From positions 1-8,872 of the forward strand of contig JABJMI010000818.1 of assembly GCA_018659505.1 (NCBI GenBank): a DNA stretch of 8,872 nt. The letters run 5' to 3'. Both the position numbers and the translations under genes were made by a program. The notes under the pieces are model-generated. The model was not told the origin of the DNA and did not search any database. It saw nothing but the letters and a program-made list of their open reading frames with translations. The stretch comes from Planctomicrobium sp. GTDB taxonomy: Bacteria; Planctomycetota; Planctomycetia; Planctomycetales; Planctomycetaceae. Of the stretch, positions 1 to 6,678 are shown in pieces (within the stretch, counting starts at the first letter, position 1; each line of letters opens with the position of its first letter).

Positions 1-791
1 TACGACAAGGCTGTGAAATGATCGACAACCAACCTATTACCAATCACACAATAAGAAGCATTCATGCGACCTTAATGACGGGAGTGCGTGGAAAGGATAA
101 ATCTCCTGGTCAATACCGGAATGGTCAAGTGCAGATTGGCTCGAACGCCAGATACGTCCCTCCTCCGCCTCATGAGATCGAACGACTGATGGATAATTTC
201 ATTGAATTTACGAATTCTGAGGACGATAGTATCAACCCATTGGTGAAGGCGTTTATTGCACATTACCAATTTGAAGCAATCCATCCGTTTACGGATGGAA
301 ACGGCAGGATAGGAAGAGCCTTGTTGTCAATGATGATTTACAAGTGGCAAGAACATGTTCAGCCATGGCTTTATCTCAGTCCATTTTTCGAGAAGTACAA
401 AGACGAATATGTTAGAAACATGTTTCGGATAAGCACATCTGGTGACTGGAACACATGGATTGAGTTCTGCTTGAGAGGAACTGTGCAGCAGTCCAAAGAT
501 GCTATAGCGAGGTGTCATCGATTTAGAGAGCTACGTGCGGAGTTTCCTTTGCGTGTCCAATCGCACTCTCCACGGACTCACACACTCATTGAGAGCCTGT
601 TTCGCAATCCAATTTTATCGATCACCGAAGCCGCCGAGACAATGAACGTCACGTACCACACAGCAAAAGGGGATATCGATCGCCTACTGGACTGTGGAAT
701 TCTCACCCAACTCGGAAATTCACGACCTAAGCGATACTACTCCGATGAGATCGTGGCGATAGCATACCGGGAAACGGCGCCTTTGCTATAA
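1..791 (+). CDS. Fic-domain protein AMP-transferase, N-terminally cut by window edge
   Basis: This is the C-terminal part of a Fic-family protein, an enzyme class that usually transfers AMP from ATP to a Ser, Thr or Tyr hydroxyl of a target protein. The frame is open to the window edge, so the first ATG at 18 is probably internal; family members of this architecture are about 350-400 aa and 257 aa follow that ATG. Numbered from that Met, residues 31-51 look like the substrate-binding flap region (SPGQYRNG, NARYVPPPP). Residues 89-100 (HPFTDGNGRIGR) are a complete Fic motif: H89 is the catalytic base, the Asp binds Mg, and the GNGR loop binds phosphate. Residues about 188-242 resemble a winged helix, as in many bacterial Fic proteins. 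The inhibitory helix (S/T-xxx-E-G/N) is not in the visible part and would lie upstream if present. No antitoxin-like gene is seen downstream. It converges with rho. The target is unknown. Confidence 0.93.
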   Translation, partial: RQGCEMIDNQPITNHTIRSIHATLMTGVRGKDKSPGQYRNGQVQIGSNARYVPPPPHEIERLMDNFIEFTNSEDDSINPLVKAFIAHYQFEAIHPFTDGNGRIGRALLSMMIYKWQEHVQPWLYLSPFFEKYKDEYVRNMFRISTSGDWNTWIEFCLRGTVQQSKDAIARCHRFRELRAEFPLRVQSHSPRTHTLIESLFRNPILSITEAAETMNVTYHTAKGDIDRLLDCGILTQLGNSRPKRYYSDEIVAIAYRETAPLL

Positions 792-842
792 CAAGACCTC
801 TACCGTAGCGACAAAGTTCCCCGCTCAAGTTAGCCTCTGCGC

Positions 843-880
843 AAAAAAACAGCCGGCATCAGATCTCTGATGCCGGCTGT
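843..880 (-). terminator. Intrinsic terminator of rho
   Basis: A perfect 14-bp stem pairs 850-863 (CAGCCGGCATCAGA) with 866-879, and an extra A-T pair at 849/880 closes it. Read on the minus strand, the hairpin is followed by seven U residues (complement of 843-849). This is a classic Rho-independent terminator placed 26 nt after the rho stop codon. In the plus direction only TTTT at 884-887 follows, so it could also end the fic transcript, but less strongly. Confidence 0.9.
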
Positions 881-905
881 AGATTTTATGAGTGATCAGT
901 TCTGT

Positions 906-2699
906 CTAGAGAACTGCTCGAATTTTTTGTAGGAACTCTTTGTTGGTGTCGAACTTCGCCAAAGTTCGGCTTAGTTGTTCCATCGCTTCGACGGAGTTCA
1001 TGGAGACGAGACTACGACGTAGCATTGTCACCCCTTCCATGATTTCGGGATCGAGAATTTTCTCTTCGCGACGTGTGCCGGATTTCGAAATATCAATGGC
1101 TGGCCAGATACGGCGATCTGCGAGATCGCGGCTTAAGACCAGTTCCATATTGCCTGTTCCCTTGAACTCCTGGAAGATCGCTTCATCCATACGAGAACCG
1201 GTATCGATCAATGCAGTCGCGACGACGGTTAGCGAACCACCTTCATCGAAACGGCGAGCCGTTCCGAACATTTTACGAGGAATATCCATGGCACGAACGT
1301 CAAGACCACCGGTGCCGGTTTTTGAATCTCGACCGCCAGACATCCATTTGTTAAATGCACGTGCAGTTCTTGTGACAGAGTCCATAAGAATCAGGCAATC
1401 TTGACCAGACTCTGCCAGGCGTTTGCCGCGTTCAAAGATCAGCTGACTGATGCGAACATGGCTTTCGATATTTTCATCCATTGATGAAGCAATCACTTCG
1501 CCTTTCACCATGCGACGCATTTCCGTCACTTCTTCCGGACGCTCGTCGATGAGTAAGACAATGAGGTGAACTTCTGGATGGTTCTCGCTGACCGATTCGG
1601 CAATGTCCTGTAGTAACATTGTTTTACCAGATCGCGGTGGAGCGACGAGCAGTGCTCGCTGACCTTTGCCGATGGGGCAAAGCAAGTCCATGACTCGCAT
1701 CGTGACTGGTGAAGAACCGCGTTCAAGCTTCAGCTGTTCGTGCGGGTTAATCGGAGTCAGGTTATCGAAGTGTTGACGTGCTTCGTATTCCTCGGCAGTT
1801 CCACCATCGATGGATTCGATTTCCAGCAATCGTGGACCCTGTCCGCGAGTACCAGGACCAATTTCGCCAATGATCTTGATGCCTTCACGCAGGTGATGCT
1901 TTTCGACGAAAGAACTCGAAACAAATGGATCCGATTCGCGAGCACCATAATCATTCGCTGCAGCACGCAGGAATCCGTAACCTTTCGGATGAAGTTCCAG
2001 GACACCTTCAATTTTGCCAGAAGTCTGGATCGGCTCTTGTGGAGCAGCGTTCTTCTCAAACTTAGCCGGTCGGCGACCACCACGCTGATTGTTGCTATTG
2101 GAATTGGAATTACTTCGTCGTCCGCGACCTCCGCCTCCACCACGATTTGAGTTGGAATTTGAATTTGAGCTGGTGTTAGAATTCGAGTTGGAATTCGTAT
2201 TTGAACCGTCTTTTCTGCGACGCCTGCGGCGACGACGACGAGGCTTCTCTTCTCCGTCTTCTCCTCCGCTGCCTTTCTCTCGGTCTCCCTGACCCGAACT
2301 GTTTTGCCCTGACTCAGCTTGAGTTTCTTTCGCTGGTTCGGACGAAGACTTTTCAGAACTGCTTACGGAGTCGTTCACTTCGTCGTCGAATTCAATATCA
2401 TCGTCAAAGCCGAGGTCGTTTGAAGAATCATCCACTGGTTTTTCTACCTTCTTTTTAGGTTTTGGAGTCCTCTTGGGAGACGATTTTTTGGCAACAGGTT
2501 CTTTTTCACCTGATTGAACTTCTTCCACAATTCCGGCTCCAAAGTCGGAATCATCATCCTCGGGAGAGTCTTTTTTCTTCGCAGCTTTCTTGCGAGGTTT
2601 GGTCGCAGTTGATTTTGCGGAAGAAGCTGTCTTCTTTCGAGTCGTTTTTCGTTTAGGCTTACTCGAAGAGTCAGCTGAAGATGTGCTTTTAGAAGGCAT
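906..2699 (-). CDS. rho: Transcription termination factor Rho with long disordered N-terminal extension
   Basis: Rho is a hexameric RNA-dependent ATPase/translocase that releases RNA polymerase at factor-dependent terminators. The protein is 597 aa against about 420 in E. coli. Residues about 226-298 are the cold-shock-like primary RNA-binding domain (GVLELHPKGYGFLR). Residues about 315-597 are the RecA-like motor, with Walker A at 353-360 (APPRSGKT), Walker B at 436-440 (LILMD), a secondary RNA-site loop around 456-472 (GRDSKTGTGGLDVRAMD), and the conserved GTGNMEL and SGTRREE blocks near the C-terminus. All catalytic motifs appear intact. The first ~220 residues replace the usual small helical Rho_N domain with low-complexity sequence: Lys/Ser-rich, then acidic, then nine consecutive Arg (154-162), then Asn-Ser repeats with RG motifs (166-210). 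The ATG at 2699 has no strong Shine-Dalgarno sequence; a 15-bp dyad lies just upstream. It is monocistronic with its own terminator. Confidence 0.97.
   Translation of the reverse strand: MPSKSTSSADSSSKPKRKTTRKKTASSAKSTATKPRKKAAKKKDSPEDDDSDFGAGIVEEVQSGEKEPVAKKSSPKRTPKPKKKVEKPVDDSSNDLGFDDDIEFDDEVNDSVSSSEKSSSEPAKETQAESGQNSSGQGDREKGSGGEDGEEKPRRRRRRRRRKDGSNTNSNSNSNTSSNSNSNSNRGGGGGRGRRSNSNSNSNNQRGGRRPAKFEKNAAPQEPIQTSGKIEGVLELHPKGYGFLRAAANDYGARESDPFVSSSFVEKHHLREGIKIIGEIGPGTRGQGPRLLEIESIDGGTAEEYEARQHFDNLTPINPHEQLKLERGSSPVTMRVMDLLCPIGKGQRALLVAPPRSGKTMLLQDIAESVSENHPEVHLIVLLIDERPEEVTEMRRMVKGEVIASSMDENIESHVRISQLIFERGKRLAESGQDCLILMDSVTRTARAFNKWMSGGRDSKTGTGGLDVRAMDIPRKMFGTARRFDEGGSLTVVATALIDTGSRMDEAIFQEFKGTGNMELVLSRDLADRRIWPAIDISKSGTRREEKILDPEIMEGVTMLRRSLVSMNSVEAMEQLSRTLAKFDTNKEFLQKIRAVL
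2088..2204 (-). repeat. Degenerate 6-nt tandem repeat encoding Asn-Ser runs in rho
   Basis: On the plus strand this stretch has a six-base periodicity with units such as GAATTC, GAATTT, GAGTTG and GAATTG in two blocks (about 2088-2112 and 2146-2204), separated by a Gly/Arg-coding spacer. On the coding strand it gives alternating Asn-Ser codons (residues 166-185 and 196-204 of Rho). The third positions vary, so the array is not a fresh microsatellite. The amino-acid pattern seems to have been kept while the codons drifted. Confidence 0.75.
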
Positions 2700-2702
2700 T
2701 AA

Positions 2703-2717
2703 AGATACCTGGTATCT
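2703..2717. promoter_or_regulatory. 15-bp dyad immediately upstream of the rho start
   Basis: AGATACC-T-GGTATCT is a perfect 7-bp inverted repeat with a one-base centre. It begins 3 nt upstream of the rho ATG and covers the ribosome-binding position. It could be a protein-binding site or a small RNA structure affecting initiation. The role is inferred from position only. Confidence 0.35.
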
Positions 2718-3731
2718 AAGAAAGAGAAACAGAGGACGTAGAGACTTTCACAAATTGTCTGCAACCTGGAGTTTTCTACACCACAATGCTCAAAACATTG
2801 TTGAATAATGAATGACTTGTCAGCGATCCCACCAATCACCCCGTGTGGCTTGGAATCAATTTGGAAATTCAAAACAAGCTGGAAGCCACTAAAGATCAAA
2901 CGTCTTTAGCCAACCTAATCGTGTTCATTTCCAGACTATAGAACCTGCAAGTCTGCGATCTTATAGTCGTCTTAAAATTGCCAGAGTCACAGCAAATCCC
3001 TATTAAATCATAGGGAGATTGATCATAACTCTTAGCGAGAAAATCTCTTTAGTGATTCAAAAATGTGACCAAAAATTCATCGAGAACCCTAACTTTGGCT
3101 TCTCTGATTTGCTTTATTGAGTCAGCAATAATGATCCGTTCCAATCCCGTCCAATGGGAAAATATGGAATTTTTTCGAAGATCAGTAACAGGCTCGACAG
3201 TTATCCTGTCAAGAAAACGCCTGATGACCAACCTTGGTAAACGTGTTGTCTTCCAGAAGAAGAAAAGGGAATGCGAAATGGTTCTCCGAACAACCATTCC
3301 CAATTGGGAATAACGTATTACTAAAACTCTTTCGACGTGACGAGCTTGCAAAAATGCTTTCCGTAAGCAAAATGCAATGTAACAGCGAGGTTCAACTCGC
3401 ACTCGTTTGATGAAAATGTTCTAGAATAAGCTCGTCTTAGAATCACATTCAATAAAAGATTTTTACTCAACCTTACTGGAAACCGAATACTCGCACAAAA
3501 CAAATCGTGAGTTGTGAGGGTGTTTCGAGATTATACCCGGAAGATAAAGTGTAAGCAAAACTTACTTTAAAAGAATGCAAGTCCTCTGAGCCTTCAGCGT
3601 CAAAATGTCACTGAAGCAACGACTTTGATTCCAATGTTAGCTTAGAAAAGGGTGATGTCAATTCACTCTCAGAGAATTAGTATCAGCCATCAAGAGTAGT
3701 TACGTCAAGAGTGATTTTTCACCAGATTGAG
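2718..3731. other. Gene-poor intergenic region between the DUF6655-like gene and rho
   Basis: About 1 kb lies between two minus-strand genes with no convincing coding sequence. The longest frames (117 aa on minus, 82 aa on plus, overlapping each other at 3049-3402) look like nothing familiar and lack ribosome-binding sites. It must contain the rho promoter and leader, but I see no clear -35/-10 pair. Visible structure: a 7-bp hairpin at 2889-2909 (CTAAAGA/TCTTTAG), a 7-bp hairpin at 2997-3016 (TCCCTAT/ATAGGGA), a perfect palindrome at 3296-3311, and a small GTAAG/CTTAC hairpin near 3551-3565. No U-tracted terminator for the upstream lipoprotein gene was found. Confidence 0.6.
3296..3311. promoter_or_regulatory. 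Perfect 16-bp palindrome, possible operator
   Basis: ATTCCCAATTGGGAAT is fully self-complementary with no spacer. This is the form of a binding site for a dimeric regulator, but it is about 600 bp from the rho start and far from any other gene start, so no target is evident. It may be chance or part of an unrecognised gene. Confidence 0.3.
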
Positions 3732-4607
3732 TCACTTCTTCTCTTCTTTCACAATTTCTTCTGCAGACGCCTGTTGGATGTCGGATTTTTCCGCTTCTGT
3801 TTCAGCGATTTCGGTTGCAACTTCTTCAGCGTCCAATAATTGTGGTTCGAAAATTGTTGCGTTGCGATAAGACGCGATTGGACCGTGAGAACCTTTGCGG
3901 TCATCTTCCAGCAATGGAACATCAAGACTTGAGCCAGCAAAGCGAACATTGCCTTGGTGAATTGTTCCCTTCTGAAACGGACCTGCTCCAAAGATCCACA
4001 AATCCTTGGCAGTTGATTTTCCTGTAGACATTCCTGACTGCCAGACACGTTGTCGAGATTCATTCTCATACGCAAAAATTGCAACTTTCGCAGCAGCGAT
4101 TTGATTTGATCGTTTCGCCAAAGCTAATTCTGGAATCCCAGGCACTTTCGGGACCGAAGAAAATGCAGCCACGGCATCCGCTGCATCATTCAAAGCGGAT
4201 GTTGACGGGATACCATAGACCACTTCATGAGCATCTGTTCCCAGAGCTCCAATTCGACCTTCCAGGATAAAATCAGCCGTATCTTGCTTTTCCTGAAGAT
4301 GCAAACCGGCAGCGGACATCTGCTGCCGTAAAGAACTAATCACGTATTCTGAATTGACGAATCCGATCCCTTTGTAATTTTTGATGAATTCTGTATCAAA
4401 AAAGACCTTCTGGTCAGCCATAGGAGTGAAATCAATCCGGGCAACAGCATGATCCACAGCATCAGAAAGCAAGATTTGTTCGGTAGCAACTGTGCTTTTG
4501 GTCGTCCCGCAACCTGCCATGCAACAGATAATCAACATCAAAAGCAGATTCATTGCTGAATGCTTTAGGTGAAATAACGTTGATAGACTGGTGGATTGCA
4601 TGTGCAT
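3732..4607 (-). CDS. Predicted lipoprotein, DUF6655-like, function unknown
   Basis: A predicted lipoprotein of about 291 aa. A hydrophobic stretch LLLMLIICCMAGC ends in a lipobox (M-A-G-C). The mature protein starts CGTTKSTVATEQILLSDAVD, a pattern I associate with the planctomycete DUF6655 family; that assignment is from memory and tentative. The body is probably soluble, with a block LEGRIGALGTDAHEVVYGIP, and it ends in a Glu/Lys-rich, probably disordered tail. The start is uncertain. The ATG at 4607 gives a signal peptide with a basic residue before the hydrophobic core. The ATG at 4553 leaves no positive charge. A TTG at 4661 is also in frame, but coincides with a TTGACT that could be a -35 box. 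None of the three has a good Shine-Dalgarno sequence. It stands alone, and no enzymatic motif is visible. Confidence 0.8.
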   Translation of the reverse strand: MHMQSTSLSTLFHLKHSAMNLLLMLIICCMAGCGTTKSTVATEQILLSDAVDHAVARIDFTPMADQKVFFDTEFIKNYKGIGFVNSEYVISSLRQQMSAAGLHLQEKQDTADFILEGRIGALGTDAHEVVYGIPSTSALNDAADAVAAFSSVPKVPGIPELALAKRSNQIAAAKVAIFAYENESRQRVWQSGMSTGKSTAKDLWIFGAGPFQKGTIHQGNVRFAGSSLDVPLLEDDRKGSHGPIASYRNATIFEPQLLDAEEVATEIAETEAEKSDIQQASAEEIVKEEKK

Positions 4608-4943
4608 GCAGAAAGAATTCAACGGAGGGAAGGATAGCGAGGATTCACTTGATGAAGTCAAAAAGGAGGGATTGGAGTCTTACAGATCAACATTACAAGT
4701 ACGGCGAGCGAATTTCCGAGTCGCCGTGCAGGATCTAGAAGTTAGGAGAGTCAATTGAAGTGTTTCAGGTCTTATTTTTTTACCCTTGCCCCTCAATCCC
4801 TAGTCCCTAGACCAGCGGCTCGAATGAAACTTTCCTACTCAAATGCGGCTGACTAAGCCGCGACAGGACTATAGCAATGATGCCAAAAGCCAACAAAGCC
4901 AATTTTTCGCGTGCCGATCTCTGCAAGCGTATCGAAAATTGAA

Positions 4944-4969
4944 AAAGTCAAATACTATTTTTTGACTTT
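4944..4969. repeat. 9-bp inverted repeat upstream of exported-protein gene
   Basis: AAAGTCAAA and TTTGACTTT are exact reverse complements separated by 8 nt. The right arm contains TTGACT, matching a -35 consensus at five of six positions, about 155 nt before the ATG at 5125. It may be an operator or a structured leader, or simply AT-rich chance. Confidence 0.35.
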
Positions 4970-5111
4970 GGTCTGCGAGAGCGATTAGCGTCATAGTCTG
5001 CGTGACCCGCAAACCTCTCCAAGACTAACCTTCAGCTGCAACGAGAAAACTCCAAGTTGCATCAATGTCGTGGTTTCCGGAGAGGTGTAGAAACCTTCTC
5101 ATTAAAGACCC

Positions 5112-5117
5112 AGGAGA
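5112..5117 (+). promoter_or_regulatory. Shine-Dalgarno site that sets the start at 5125
   Basis: AGGAGA with a 7-nt gap to the ATG is the best ribosome-binding site in the window. It argues that the preceding in-frame ATG (5065) is not used. Confidence 0.7.
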
Positions 5118-5124
5118 AACCCAG

Positions 5125-5673
5125 ATGGAAAATTCATCCCCCAAGCAGGCTCGACTTCAATTTCGTAAATTCTTTTTGTTCGCAACTGCGATTGCAATCG
5201 CCTTGATTTGCCAATCAGAGCGAGCACACTCTCAGGATGCGGTCGTCCCACCACTCCCCCCCATGCCTGAAATCGTAGCGCAAGCAGAACTTCCAGAAAA
5301 CGCAGTCACTCAACCACGTGAAGGCGAGAAGACACTCGTCGACGGCAACTGGAAGATTCAGATCACACCACAACAAGCTTCACGCGTTGATGTGAATCCA
5401 AAGAATTACGAGAAGATTTACAACTCAATCCCGTATCGACGCGCAGAGTATCTCGCGAATCCAAGCTATCGTCATGACACAACTGTGGAGATTATGTTCG
5501 GACAAATGCGTCCGACTGTTGTGCATCGCCAGGACCAACCGCAGCGAATCGTCAACCCTCGTCCCTCAGCAGTCAATCCCGGTGGATATCATCTGCTCGA
5601 ATACATGAGCTATCCCGGACGAGTCATTCGATACCTGCCAGGCTTCGGTCCTACCGTCTCCCCGATCTTTTAG
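5125..5673 (+). CDS. Small exported protein of unknown function
   Basis: A 182-aa protein with a clear Sec signal peptide: basic residues (K7, R10, R14, K15), a hydrophobic core FFLFATAIAIALI, and probable cleavage after AHS (residue 36) before QDAVV. The mature part opens with a Pro-rich segment (PPLPPMPE) and continues with a Tyr- and Pro-rich body containing IYNSIPYRRAEYLANPSYRHD, and a C-terminal YLPGFGPTVSP. No catalytic motif, lipobox or transmembrane helix is seen in the mature region. The ATG at 5125 is preferred over an in-frame ATG at 5065 because AGGAGA sits 8 nt before it and the signal peptide then has normal length. I do not recognise the family. It is probably monocistronic and ends about 190 nt before a bidirectional terminator shared with the convergent lipoprotein gene. 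Confidence 0.85.
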   Translation: MENSSPKQARLQFRKFFLFATAIAIALICQSERAHSQDAVVPPLPPMPEIVAQAELPENAVTQPREGEKTLVDGNWKIQITPQQASRVDVNPKNYEKIYNSIPYRRAEYLANPSYRHDTTVEIMFGQMRPTVVHRQDQPQRIVNPRPSAVNPGGYHLLEYMSYPGRVIRYLPGFGPTVSPIF

Positions 5674-5861
5674 TCGAATGATGCTTGAGAGGGTCTGCCA
5701 AGCATTCGTTGGAGAAAACTACCCCTAAGCAAATCCGTTTAAAAGAGTGTCATGAGAAGAAGGTGAAAGCATCCTGTCTCATAACAGTTAGCTAGCGACT
5801 TGATGATCTGCTTTCATCACGGACACAAACAGCACGATCGTTTTCTCAACGTCATTCAACA

Positions 5862-5893
5862 AAAAAAGAGAGCCCGCAATGGCTCTCTTTTTT
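5862..5893. terminator. Bidirectional intrinsic terminator
   Basis: A GAGAGCC/GGCTCTC stem (5868-5874 with 5881-5887) and a 6-nt loop CGCAAT is flanked by an A-tract on the left and T6 on the right. It therefore works as a hairpin plus U-tract on both strands. It sits between the convergent genes ending at 5673 (+) and 5960 (-), which is the expected arrangement. Confidence 0.9.
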
Positions 5894-5959
5894 ATTTGAA
5901 TTTGTCAGGCAGGGAAAACGACAATCGGCAGCTTCTGCCGAAATGACGCTTTGAGAGAC

Positions 5960-6208
5960 CTATTGAACGGGGTCGAGGTCCGCGTCGAAGTCTTCACCCG
6001 TTGCTTTGTACTCTTCTAATGCCTGTCGCAAATTAGACAATTGTGTCTCTGGTCCAGCTGGGAAGAACTGGACATCGTCCCGCAAATAATAAGCAGAAGG
6101 CAATGTTTGTCCGCCCATCTGGGTCTGGCAACCACAAAGTCCACCAGAGATGACCATAGCGGTGAGAACCAGTGCATACGGTTTCGAGAAGATATTTTTG
6201 ACTGTCAT
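5960..6208 (-). CDS. Small planctomycete-type lipoprotein, function unknown
   Basis: An 82-aa protein with a lipoprotein signal: K4 and K9, the hydrophobic segment YALVLTAMVISGGL, and a lipobox L-C-G-C with the lipidated Cys at 27. The mature chain is only about 56 residues. It contains GGQTLPSAYYLRDDVQFFP followed by AGPETQLSNLRQALEEYKA and an acidic tail. The YYL-x-DDVQ-FP-GPE pattern recurs, as I recall, in many planctomycete small lipoproteins; this is recognition from memory, not a search. No enzymatic motif fits in so short a chain, so a structural or envelope role is likely. The ATG at 6208 has only a weak GAG upstream. It converges with the exported-protein gene across the bidirectional terminator. 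Confidence 0.85.
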   Translation of the reverse strand: MTVKNIFSKPYALVLTAMVISGGLCGCQTQMGGQTLPSAYYLRDDVQFFPAGPETQLSNLRQALEEYKATGEDFDADLDPVQ

Positions 6209-6678
6209 GCCGATCTCGTTCGCTGGCGGTTTGATAACTCGAATGATTCGTTTTTAATCAGACTAAGATGCCTGAATGATGACAGGAACTCTGCCACTCT
6301 AATTCAGTTATCGACCCGCAATACCAGACTCTTCAGCAAAACCGGAAAAATCGGCACTTTTTCACAATCGCAAGTGCCACCCTCAGTTCATTTCGAACCG
6401 CAGTAGCGAGTGAGTAGTTGGCAGCAGAAAGGAAAAAATAAACTGTGTTGACTCGGCCAACTCCTTCCCACTTGTTCTGTCAGTGCTGAAAGCTAGGAAA
6501 GATGAACAAGCACTCTGCGTTTTGATTCCACATAATCAAAGAGAAATCACTTGCCAGCCAGAAAACTGGGCCGTTACTTTAAGTGTCAGGCGGCATGTAG
6601 TAATGTGTTATAAAGAATGTCATTCCGTCCAATTACTTGTTATGCCAAACATTCAATCAGTCTACTGGACTAAGAGTC
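6209..6678. other. Intergenic region with divergent promoters expected
   Basis: This stretch of 470 bases lies between a minus-strand lipoprotein gene and a plus-strand exported-protein gene, so both promoters should be here. I see no convincing -35/-10 pair; GTTATAAAG near 6607-6615 is a possible -10 about 65 nt before the plus-strand ATG. The only frames are 121 aa running in from opposite the lipoprotein gene and 67 aa at 6483-6686, neither protein-like. No RNA gene is recognised. Confidence 0.5.

Larger units (their letters stand above)
4662..5124. other. Divergent intergenic region between two exported-protein genes
   Basis: The region separates a minus-strand lipoprotein gene from a plus-strand exported-protein gene, so it should hold promoters for both. 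A weak candidate for the minus gene is TTGACT (4661-4656) with TATCCT (4636-4631), spaced 19 nt, which is poor. On the plus side, a 9-bp inverted repeat AAAGTCAAA/TTTGACTTT (4944-4952 and 4961-4969) contains a TTGACT, but no good -10 follows. The piece TCAATCCCTAGTCCCTAG near 4793-4810 has a short CCCTAG repeat. No coding sequence is convincing. Confidence 0.5.

Noticed and set aside
940..1404. 154-aa plus-strand frame opposite rho
   Set aside because: Lies entirely antisense to the conserved Rho motor; it is a shadow of rho codon usage.
1740..2150. Overlapping 136-aa and 128-aa frames inside rho
   Set aside because: Both are alternative-frame readings of the Rho RNA-binding domain and repeat region.
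3049..3402. 117-aa minus-strand frame (with an 82-aa plus-strand frame overlapping it)
   Set aside because: GTG start without ribosome-binding site, composition unlike a folded protein, no recognisable motif, and two overlapping frames of similar quality on opposite strands.
6041..6406. 121-aa plus-strand frame across the small lipoprotein gene
   Set aside because: Antisense to a lipoprotein with a clear signal and lipobox; no motif and no ribosome-binding site.
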